This document shows positions 55,301 through 64,000 of a stretch of 64,000 nt of DNA, one piece after another; within the stretch, counting starts at the first letter, position 1, and every line of letters begins with the position of its first letter. The notes under the pieces were generated by a model that worked only from the letters and a program-made list of their open reading frames with translations, did not search any database and was not told where the DNA came from. This DNA is from Hydractinia symbiolongicarpus (taxonomy: Eukaryota; Cnidaria; Hydrozoa; Anthoathecata; Hydractiniidae), in contig NC_079886.1 in NCBI RefSeq assembly GCF_029227915.1, positions 15,724,501-15,788,500 on the forward strand, written 5' to 3'. The position numbers and the translations under genes were made by a program.

Positions 55301-58300
55301 GGTGGTTGTAAGACACAGATAGATTACTTACTGGTTAGAAAGTCAGACAAGAAAGTGGTGAAGGACGTGAAAGTTATATCGGGGGAAGAGTGTGTTTCCC
55401 AACATAGGTTGCTGGTTTTTGATATTATCCTGAAGAGTGTTAAAGAAGCCAAGGGAAAGTACAGGCCCTGTCGAAAAGTCTGGAAGCTGAAGGAAGAGAT
55501 TGTAGCAAGACAATTTAGTGCAAAAGTTCAGCAGTTAGCCTACAATGGTCAATGTGATAGTGACAATGTTGAAAGTACTTGGACTACTTTGAAGAATTGT
55601 CTTCTAGAAGCTTCTGATGATACCTGTGGGTGGACGAAAGGACCAGCTAGACATAGACAGACCTGGTGGTGGAATAATGAGGTTGACCAGTGTATAAAGG
55701 AAAAGAGGAAACTTTGGAAAGAGTGGAAGTCAGGTGGTAGTAAAAATATTTACTTAGAAGCTAAGCGTCGCGTTCGTACAGCAGTGTATAAGGCAAAATC
55801 AGAAGCAGAGAGAAACAGATTTGCAGATGTGTTAAGAAGGGAAGACCAGCGCAATGAGGTATTCAAGATAGCAAAGCAAATGAAGAAGACTAATCAAAAT
55901 ATTATATACGTAATGATGAAGGTGTTTTGGCTAGCACAGAGGAGGAGAAAAGGGTAGCTTGGAAGAATCATTATCAGAGGTTGCTTAACACTGAGTTAGT
56001 TGGGATGATGATAATTTATCTGATAATGATGTTGTAGAAGGGCCAGCTATGCAGATCAAGACAGAATGGGTAGTGGAGGCTATTAGAAAATTGAAGAAGC
56101 AAGGCTGCAGGAGTATCAGTATTGTTGCAGAGATGGTAAAAGCATCTGGATATATTGGAGTTGAGCTTATTACAAGTCTTGCTAACCAGATTATAAAGGA
56201 TGGTGCTATTCCGAGTGAGTGGCAGTCGAGTGTAATAGTGAATTGTTTCAAGGGCAAGGGTGATGCATTAGAAAGGGGTAACTATAGAGGTTTAAAGTTG
56301 GTTGATCAAGTAAGGAAAGTTATTGAAAGAGTGATTGATAAGTTACTTAGAGAAAGAATTGATATAGATAAGATGCAATTTGGTTTTGTTCCGGGGCGTG
56401 GCACTACAGATGCAATATTTTTACTCAGACAGCTTTAGGAAAAGTATTTAGGAAAGAGAAAGAATCTCTATTTTGCCTTTGTAGATTTAGAGAAAGCTTT
56501 TGATAGAGTGCCACGTAAAGTTATTTGGTGGGCTATGAGAAAATTAGGTGTGGATGAGTGGCTAGTTACGATGGTACAGTCTATGTACAGCAATGCTAGA
56601 AGTCGTGTCAGGATTAACGATTCACTTAGTGATGAATTTAGTGTAAATGTTGGTGTACATCAGGGTTCTGTACTTAGTCCTTTGTTGTTTATTCTAGTCT
56701 TAGAAGCGCTGTCGATGGAGTTCAGAACAGGTTGTCCATGGGAGTTATTGTATGCAGATGATTTGGTTCTCATAGCAGAGTCGATGGAAGAATTAGTTAA
56801 AAAGTTTGAGAAGTGGAAGAAAGGACTAGAAGAGAAAGGGCTAAAGGTAAACACAGCAAAGTCTAAAGTCATGATTAGTAGCTTAGATTAGACCTTGTAG
56901 TTGGAAAGTGGCATTGTGGAGTTTGCAGGAAAGGGGTTGGTAGTAACTCAATTTTTTGTCAGACTTGCAAGCATTGGGTACATAAGAAGTGCAGTAGTAT
57001 TAGTGGAAGGTTAAGAGCTGACATACAGTTTGTATGCAAGCGTTGCAAAGGTGAGATTATAGAGAATGAAGTATTTCCAGCTTTAATGATGTACAACAGT
57101 GGCTCGTTAGAGATAGTTGAGAACTTCTGTTACTTAGGTGATATGTTGGGCAGTGAAGGGGGTGTTGCAAGAAGTGTTTCTTGCAGGATAGGTTCTGCTT
57201 GGAAAAAGTTCAGAGAATTACTTCCTTTGTTGACTAGCAGAGTCTTGTCAATTGAGTTACAAGGTAGGTTGTATGAGGCCTGTGTAAGAAGTGTTATGTT
57301 GTACGGTAGTGAGACATGGGCAGTGAAGCAGGAAGATCTTGATCGTCTAGAAAGGAATGATATGGGAATGGTTAGGTGGATGTGTAACGCCAGTCTGAGA
57401 GACAGAAAGAGTTCAAATGAGCTAAGAAGTAGGCTAAGTATCCGTAGAATTAAAGATGTTATCCAGATAAGAAGATTGAACTGGCTGGGGCACTTGGAAA
57501 GAATGGAGGAGGATAATTGGGTAGGAAAGTGTAGAGACTTGATAGTTCCTGGGGCAAAGCCCAGAGGCAGACCGAGAAAGACTTGGCAGGAGGTTATAAG
57601 GATAGACTTGATACAGAGGAAGTTGAGTTTAGATCTAACACAGTCTAGATCAGATTTGAAGAGGGTCATTGATATACCCCGTCCGACCCATGCTAGCATG
57701 GAAAAGGGACGTTAAGCCGAGAATGATGAATGATGATGAAATGAAAGCAAAGGACGTTTTTAATACTGGTTTGTATATGCACACAGTTTTGAAATCCATT
57801 TTTGGTTATACACTTCTTTCCTAGCAGAAAAAATTGTTTTTATTACCCCCTGAATTATTTTGCATTTAATATGCAAATTCTTAATGTGAGGTGCATCATA
57901 CAATGAATAAAAAAAAGGATGAGCTTCTATTATCCTTCATCGATATAATTTCATTTTTTATGCGAATATAAACTTGTTATTAATTGAGAAGTGACAATCC
58001 ATCAAAAATGCCCAAATTTTTTTATGAAGACTGCTTGATCATTTGAGAAAATGCAGTTTTATTCTTGTTGGTTATCGTTTTTTTCAAAACTAATAAGAAG
58101 AATTTATTTTCATAAAAAAAGCATTTACTTTTTACATTTGGTTTTATTGTTGGGTTCATAAATTTACCTTTAAAAAGTTTTTGTTGGTATTGCGACAGCA
58201 AATCTCTGGCATATATTTGCAATCGAGCAACAAACAATTTGAATCATAGTTATTTTGGTTTGTGTTTAAAAGTTAAAGTTAAAACGAATCACAATGTTTT

Positions 58301-61300
58301 CTCTTAGACTCGTACTTCTCGCTGCTGTTTGCCGAGTGCTGCACTCTGCAACATTATTTTCGTTAAAAGACCCAGTCTTCTTGTTTTAATGCGGCCCATT
58401 GAAAAGACCGTATTAGTTTATCAATTAAATTAAAAGTTGACAGCTTAAAAATAAATTTTAATTCGTCATAAAGCTAGCTATAAAATAGTTTTTAATCCTT
58501 TTGGAATCAAGTGGCATCAAAAAGGTATCAAATACAGCTGAAAATTTTTTAAATAATTCTTCCACAAATTTATCCCCATATTTTTATTAAAAAAACGCTT
58601 CTGTGTTTTAAATAATAAAATAATAATAAAAATAAGAAGCTGCTGTCGTTTTAAAACCTAATCTTATGAATATCTCTTCACTTTTCAAAGATTGATGTTA
58701 TATATAATGATAGTTTTTATATTTAGAATTCTTTATTCTTTATTTTATAAATTAAATTTTAAGGTCAAATGACAACTTTTTATACGTCTCTTGTAACAAT
58801 ACAAAAGTTACATGTGAAAAACAATTGTATGCAGAATATTCACAGGTAAAAAACTGGTAAAAAGGTTTTTTTCTCATTGTTATAAAAGTCAAGATGCTTG
58901 TTCTTATGTTTTTTAAACATGTATTCCTTACCGTCGCTAACATTTTCTTAGGACTACGTGAAACAGGTGTAATAATATTGACGATTTCACGTAATTACAC
59001 ATTTTTTTAAAAGAGTAAGGTTAGTATTTTTATTACACTGTATTTTTCCATGTCCACAGGGCTTGCTGTCCAAGAAACAACCCCAGAGACGAATTGATTA
59101 ACATCATCATCATCATTATCATTCTCAGCTTAACGTCCGTTTTCCATGCTAGCATGGGTTGGACGGGGTATATTAATGACCCTCTTCCAATCTGATCTAG
59201 ACTGTGTTAGATCTAAACTCAACTTCCTCTGTATCAAGTCTGTCCTTATAACCTCCTGCCAAGTCTTTCTCGGTCTGCCTCTGGGCTTTGCCCCAGGAAC
59301 TATCAAGTCTCTGCACTTTCTTACCCAATTATCCTCCTCCATTCTTTCCAAGTGCCCCAGCCAATTCAATCTTCTTATCTGGATAACATCTTTAATTATA
59401 CGGAGACTTAGCCTGCTTCTTAGCTCATCTGAACTCTTTCTGTCTCTCAGAGTGGCGTTACACATCCACCTAACCATTCTCATATCATTCCTTTCTAAAC
59501 GGTCAAGATCTTCCTGCTTCACTGCCCATGTCTCACTACTGTACAACACACAGGTTTTTTATAAGAGTTTTAGCTTAGACTGGATGTGCTTATTTCGTAA
59601 CCCTTTCTCAGCCTCAAATCTTCTCAATTGTGTTCTAATTTAATTTTTTAATAAATTGATTGTTAAAGTTTTCCTATAAAAAATATGTTAGCAAAAGTAA
59701 AATATTCAGAAATAATGTTGCATTGCACTGCTAATCATGTTGTTATTAGAGGATCCTTTAAAAACAATGAGGTTGGTGCTTGGTTGTTTAAAAAGTATTA
59801 CGCATTTAAGAATACGGTAACCCTTTTGATACACACTTTATACTTTAACTACCTCAAAATAATTTTACACCTTTTCCTCTTCCACATTTCTCGAAAAGAT
59901 GTACCAACATGTACACAATATTTTAAAAGGAATAATATTTTCCTCTTTAGATTCTAATACCTGATTTATATCTATAACTAGTTTGAAAATTCACACACAA
60001 GAAAACATGTTTCCTTTAATGTAAGAAACATACTTTAAACAAGATTTTCTGAAATGCATGGAGTCTGATCGTTGTTTTTACCTTTAAAATGTTTTCACCA
60101 AGAGACATACAGGTTTTTTTTGTTTTTATAAGAAACCAGGTTATAAGAAATCTACATGTAGAATCTCAAAAAATTAAGAAACTTTCAGAACTACATTCTT
60201 ATGACTTTTTTTTAAATAAGAAACTTTTTTCCATATTTTGACTTTTCATTGGAGGAATTTTTCAAGTTAAAACAAAAGGAATGATTTAATAAATTACAAA
60301 ATATTAAAAATGCTGTTTTCAGTTTTGCCTATAAAATATTTAGCCAATATTACCAATATTATTGAATTATTAACAAAAAAAGGAACATAATGATAACCAT
60401 CAAATGTTCAAAAAAGGAAAACATGTAAGGGATTACCATGAGAATAGCGCCTTTCCTATATTTTTTACCTTACATACAAAACGTTTTCTGAATGATCTGA
60501 TGCTTTTCCTTGGTGCTCATTAACGACCGGAAATACTTTATGTAAATGAGTGTATTTTTCACATTTCTCTGAAGTTACGCCTGACTAAAAATCTAATATT
60601 CTAGCAACTAATTCTTCTTTTTTTTGGGTTTTACCCGTCTTTAAATTTGATGCTCCAGTTTGAGCCACAGCATCTCAATTGGATTTAAATCAGGGCTTTC
60701 TGCAGGAGTAGGCCAACAGTTGATGTTATTGTGTTTAATAAAATCAAGGTTGTATTTACCTATAACAAGAAAAATAATATATAAAAATAATAATAATAAT
60801 CCAATGCATTTCCATTACTCTCGTTTTATTGAGTGACTGATTGGCTGGCGTAATATTCAGACATGAAAAGAATGAAATAAGCTAAGTTTGAATAAATCAT
60901 TTTAACAAGAAATCTTGTATTAGATCCAAACAATCACAAAAATTATTTGGAAAATACGTATATTTGATTTACAACGAAATCATCATCAGAGTGAATAATT
61001 AAAAAAGATTTTGTGTTTAGTATGTTATCTTGCTGAAAGTGATGTCCATCAGAGTAAACTCTCTGGTTAAATGGCAGTAGTTTTTTTTGTAAAATTTCAT
61101 ATGCAAAAAATTATTTTTTTATTATTCCAGTGAATAATAAGATATCCATAGGCCCCTTTTCGGATATACCCGCCCATACAGTATCTTGTAAGGATACTTG
61201 CAGTTGGTTTTCAGCTTGGAAGACAGCTTTTTTTGTACGAGAACATATTTTTCCGTGATTATCCATCATTGTCATGGATTCATTGGTGAAGATTACGTCT

Positions 61301-63404
61301 TCAAACTGCTCCTTGGTCTGAAGAAGTTTTGAAAAAACTCCAGTCTTGTCACTTGATTTGGAAGACGCACCAACTGGCAATAGCGAGGACCACTTAAAGT
61401 CTGTCCTTTCTTTTGCCTTGCTTGTCGAAGCATGATGATGAGACGTCCAGTTAAAATTCACTATTAACAAGTTTTTTAAACATCTACAATATATAAAACA
61501 AATATATAATTACATTATTTTTTATTTAAAAATGAAAAAATGTTAAACTTATTCATATGCAAATATTTCGTACTAAAGATAATAGAACGCTAAAAAAATA
61601 TTTGGAGCTTACCAACTGAAGTTAATTCATCGTTTTTTTCATAGCATGTGTCAATAAAATTATGATGGTCTGATGTGAGTTTTCTTTTTCAACGACTCTC
61701 TTAAAATGTAGTTTAATTTTACAACTGTTAAGTATTTTGCATATATTTTTGGTTTATCCTTCTCTTGAAAAGAATTTTATGGTCAGACAAATTTAACTTT
61801 TTGTACAAAAAATACAATCGCGTCTATGACGAAAAGTATACACCAAGCAAAAGCTAAAAATATGCTTCGCTAAACTCGATAAAACCAGAAACAAACAAAT
61901 TAACTTTAATGAAAGATACTTTTTTGAAAAAAAAATTAAATTATACTGGTTATAAAAATCGTGGAGCTCGCAAAAATGATTGTGGAACGCACAATCATTC
62001 GTGGAGATAATAATATTAGTGTGGTGGTTACGATAAAATGTTTGAATGTTTGTTACACATAAAGACCACAATTTTATCATGGTTTGGGTGCACCACGCTC
62101 GTTACACAAACACGATGTTAACAAACCTTTTTGCAATACTGTACCACCCAAGTTTTTTTGTTTAATTTCCCTTTAAAACCTGTATTTTATCTTGTCTTAA
62201 ATAATGGAAATAAGCCTACTTGTATATCTGTTTTTGTTTTGAAAAATACACTTGCGAAAACACAGAATCAAATGAAAACGAGATTAGTTGAGGAAATTTT
62301 CAGGATATTAGTTGTTCACATGCAAGTTTTAAGAATGTATCAAATTTTGACCTTTTCAGCTTTTTACTTTATTTTTGTAGTGCGTATCTATTGATATATA
62401 TTAGCTAAACCATCTATCTCTCTGAACAAATGCTAAGATGACAATTCATGCTTTTAATGCAAAATGTTATAAGTAGGTTATCACCTTGAATTTTTTATTG
62501 CTATGGGGCAAATTAAGTTTGAGTCCCCAGTTGTCAACTTCATTTACTTGTTACTTGTATCTATATATTTAGCTTTGTTTTTGAATTATATATTTTTTAT
62601 AAAAGACGACCTGGGACAGAGGCTTAGTATGTAACAAAGGTAAGCAAGAACATCTCAAAGAAAGCTGTAAATTGCTTGGAAAAGTCCTTAAATTTCAAAA
62701 CAAAAAACAACAGCACGTAAAAAAGCCTACACAGATATTACTTTGGGTTAGCCCTTTGAGTTATTTAAAAACTGTCAAAATCTGATCTTGTCAATCTCAA
62801 ATATGATTTTGGTTTACATTCAAACTATTAAAACAGGATGGTACACTCATCACAGTTAGCTTAAAAGTAGCCAAACACCTTCCTGTTCCTTATACATATT
62901 TCTAGACAGCTGTCGAGGTGAGTAGAATGAAATCCAATTTGTAAGAAGTGTTCATGTGTATTGAATTAATGTTTAAACAAACTAAGATTGTATATGCTAC
63001 TCAAGCTGTGGTTACAAATCGTACCTAGGTTGGAAAATAAAAACCTATTTAGTGAATCTCATTATTTTCTTTGGGTTTGAGGAAAATAATGATTAAAGTA
63101 GTTGTTAGCCCATGGAAAAAATCAACGAATAATGGTCAACGTAAGCTTTAATTTAAAAAATATGTTAGGTCATCAAATGCTGAGACCTAACGTGAATTAC
63201 AAAGGCTGTATCAACCAACAACAAGTTATCTGTTATTTAAATTAATAATGAAAAAGTTTTTCTTATTTAGTAAGACAAAACTTTAAGACAAAAATTTCCA
63301 GGGTAAAAATATTATACGTTCTATATTTAGATTCTAAAAGAAGATTAAAAGATGTACTAAGTGAATTTCGAGAAGGTTTATATGAAGATTACAACACAGA
63401 ACAG
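49305..63404 (+). CDS. Diacylglycerol kinase (type I, alpha/beta/gamma-like), first two exons
   Basis: Exon 1 (49305-49374) encodes MAAVGIWERLPPDEFKQLQEYTK and ends at T|GTAAGT. Exon 2 (63331-63404) encodes YSKRRLKDVLSEFREGLYEDYN and ends CAG|GTAAGT. The joined phase is consistent. This is the start of the recoverin-homology domain that precedes the EF hands in type I diacylglycerol kinases, cytosolic lipid kinases that turn diacylglycerol into phosphatidic acid and are calcium regulated. EF hands, C1 and catalytic domains must lie beyond the window. Intron 1 is ~14 kb and hosts a LINE, a LINE fragment, a Tc1 relic and a minisatellite. Which type I paralogue is unresolved. Confidence 0.75.
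49375..53297 (+). other. Diacylglycerol kinase intron 1, proximal part
   Basis: AT-rich intronic DNA. I found no coding or structured element. The 71-codon frame at 52010 is probably chance. Confidence 0.4.
53298..53563. repeat. 53-bp minisatellite, five units
   Basis: GATC/GATT...TTTTAAAA...GGCGATAGAA units begin at 53298, 53352, 53405, 53458 and 53511, with the next GAT at 53564, giving a near-constant 53-54-bp period. Units differ by a few substitutions. Confidence 0.85.
54385..57740 (+). mobile_element. Near full-length non-LTR retrotransposon (EN+RT LINE, probably RTE-like)
   Basis: A 5' leader with GGCGCTAGGAAGGGCATCC and TGCCAAAACTC (a 5' UTR block I associate with RTE elements) is followed by endonuclease, reverse transcriptase, a PHD-like zinc finger, a conserved C-terminal domain and a 3' end running into GATGATG-type trinucleotides. 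Two truncated copies lie at 7196-7797 and 59103-59556. Target duplication not resolved. Confidence 0.85.
54583..57715 (+). pseudogene. LINE polyprotein: AP endonuclease, reverse transcriptase, zinc finger, C-terminal domain
   Basis: Endonuclease: ASVNVGTLRGRAGEVFKML, CVQEVRWRG (catalytic Glu), then after a shift near 55030 GGDFNGHVG (Asp/Asn), IDYLLVRK and VSQHRLLV (His). RT: GNYRGLKLVDQVRKVIERV, MQFGFVPGRGTTDAIF, FVDLEKAFDRVPRK (first Asp, out of the annotated open stretches at ~56475), HQGSVLSPLLF and LLYADDLVLIAES (catalytic pair). At 56915-57055 a C4HC3-like cysteine pattern (CGVC, FCQTC, HWVHKKC, VCKRC) follows, then DRLERNDMGMVRWMCNAS and GRPRKTWQEV. Stops or shifts at ~55030, 55955, 56438 and 56891. 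Catalytic residues themselves are preserved. Confidence 0.85.
57741..59102 (+). other. Intronic DNA between LINE copies
   Basis: AT-rich, no feature recognised. Short open frames at 58022 and 58752 (minus strand) look like chance. Confidence 0.35.
59103..59556 (-). mobile_element. 5'-truncated LINE fragment
   Basis: The minus-strand frame 59549-59130 (SSETWAVKQEDLDRLERND to PTHASMENGR) matches the 3' part of the LINE at 54385-57740, ending in an (ATC)n tail at 59103-59122. It is inverted relative to the long copy, 1.4 kb away. Confidence 0.85.
59557..60639. other. Intronic DNA
   Basis: No gene is recognised. The 90-codon frame at 59685 has a degenerate composition and no matching motif. Confidence 0.35.
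60640..61470 (-). pseudogene. Tc1/mariner-type transposase relic
   Basis: On the minus strand: LQTKEQFEDVIFTNESMTMM (first DDE position, Asp replaced by Asn), DNHGKICSR, VWAGISEKGPMDILLFTGI, then VYSDGHHFQQDN (second Asp region) and, after a ~230-bp interruption ending in a splice-like TTATAG|GT, CWPTPAESPDLNPIEMLW (Glu). The order is that of the DDE core of Tc1-like transposases. The N-terminal HTH part is not recognisable and no terminal repeats were found. Confidence 0.75.
61471..63330. other. Intronic DNA
   Basis: No feature is recognised up to the acceptor of kinase exon 2. The small open frames at 61793 (minus) and 62131 (plus) lack recognisable motifs. Confidence 0.35.
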
Positions 63405-63594
63405 GTAAGTGTTACATGAAGGCTTCCAAGCAGTTGAAAACATTGAGCAGATATGAATTTCTTTTCATATTTATACATAATAAACACACACTTTTTTATG
63501 TTAAGATAATTTATTTTTTACTTCCTATGGTTCACTTAGGAAAAAATAACTTACCAGAAAAGGAAAATTAATTTGAATATGCGAAATATCAGAT

Positions 63595-64000
63595 ATGGCG
63601 ACTCTAAGTTAATTAGTTATTCTTTTCACAAAAACAAAAATATAATGATATCAAGCAAAAAGAAAAAAAAATGAAAAAAACAAACATTTTTAAAGAAAAA
63701 AAATGAAAAAAACAAACATTTTCTCATCACATCTCGTGAAAATATAATGAGCATAGAAGATATGATTTTATTTTTTGTTGGTTGAATGTCAATCTACAAT
63801 TATACTAAACAAGGTGAATCAATAATGTTACTTTAGGACCACCATTGGTAAGGCCACTTAAAGTTGATTCTTAGTTCATGGTAATTTGTTGCGATAAAAC
63901 TAAAATGCGCGATGCACTAATTTTGTAATCACAAAAATAGTTACATTGTTAAACATTAGTTTAAAATTTTATGTGATTTATAACAAAAATTAGCCACTTT
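63595..64000 (+). mobile_element. Second copy of the TIR element seen at 8213-9435 (left part)
   Basis: GGCGACTCTAAGTTAATTAGTTATTC begins the copy in slightly diverged form (the first 19 bases align with 8214 onward). The block AATATAATGAGCATAGAAGAT, TTGTTGGTTGAATGTCAATC and the later GTTGCGAT are shared with 8360-8520. It runs to the window end. Confidence 0.65.

Noticed and set aside
59685-59957. 90-codon frame in kinase intron 1
   Set aside because: No motif, no plausible splice context and AT-driven composition.

Overview
This is a 64 kb window of AT-rich, intron-containing animal nuclear DNA that is dense in transposons. A cnidarian host is the best guess, because the Polinton-like genes look like families I associate with cnidarian genomes. 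That is inference: no ribosomal or mitochondrial marker is present. Three host genes are readable, all on the + strand. They are a short F-box/leucine-rich-repeat gene (exons between 10180 and 12697), a complete seven-exon pyridoxine-5'-phosphate oxidase gene (PNPO, 13629-21574), and the first two exons of a type I diacylglycerol kinase (49305-49374 and 63331-63404), whose first intron is about 14 kb long.

The rest is mostly mobile DNA. 1-4692 is a rearranged relic of a Polinton/Maverick-like virus-like element, with two partial copies joined head to head near 633. 5281-6166 holds two tRNA-derived SINEs head to head. 7196-7797, 54385-57740 and 59103-59556 are copies of one EN+RT LINE (probably RTE-like) with a PHD-like zinc finger. 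8213-9435 is a terminal-inverted-repeat element with a nested palindromic MITE. PNPO introns contain a PIF/Harbinger element (14122-17015, TSD TAA), a tandem Helitron pair (18012-19448) and a MITE (20908-21254). 21988-24715 is a Mutator-like element. 25027-27600 is a hAT element with a 5-bp duplication GTTTC. 28035-30605, 45214-47068 and 47424-48297 are further Helitron units. A Tc1-like relic lies at 60640-61470.

The centrepiece is a nearly whole but decayed Polinton-like element at 32023-44823 (12.8 kb) with about 224-bp terminal inverted repeats. It carries small Cys-rich proteins, a possible ssDNA-binding protein, a membrane protein, a penton-like protein, two conserved proteins of unknown role, a divergent coiled-coil/capsid gene pair, another small membrane protein, a retrovirus-type integrase, a BRO-like protein and a protein-primed family-B DNA polymerase with an N-terminal SAP/Rho_N-like domain. 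Most frames are broken. Two membrane proteins are still open. I could not find a packaging ATPase or an adenain-type protease. Most start codons in this element and in the relic at 1-4692 sit directly behind an AATAAA hexamer, which looks like an element-specific start-proximal signal.
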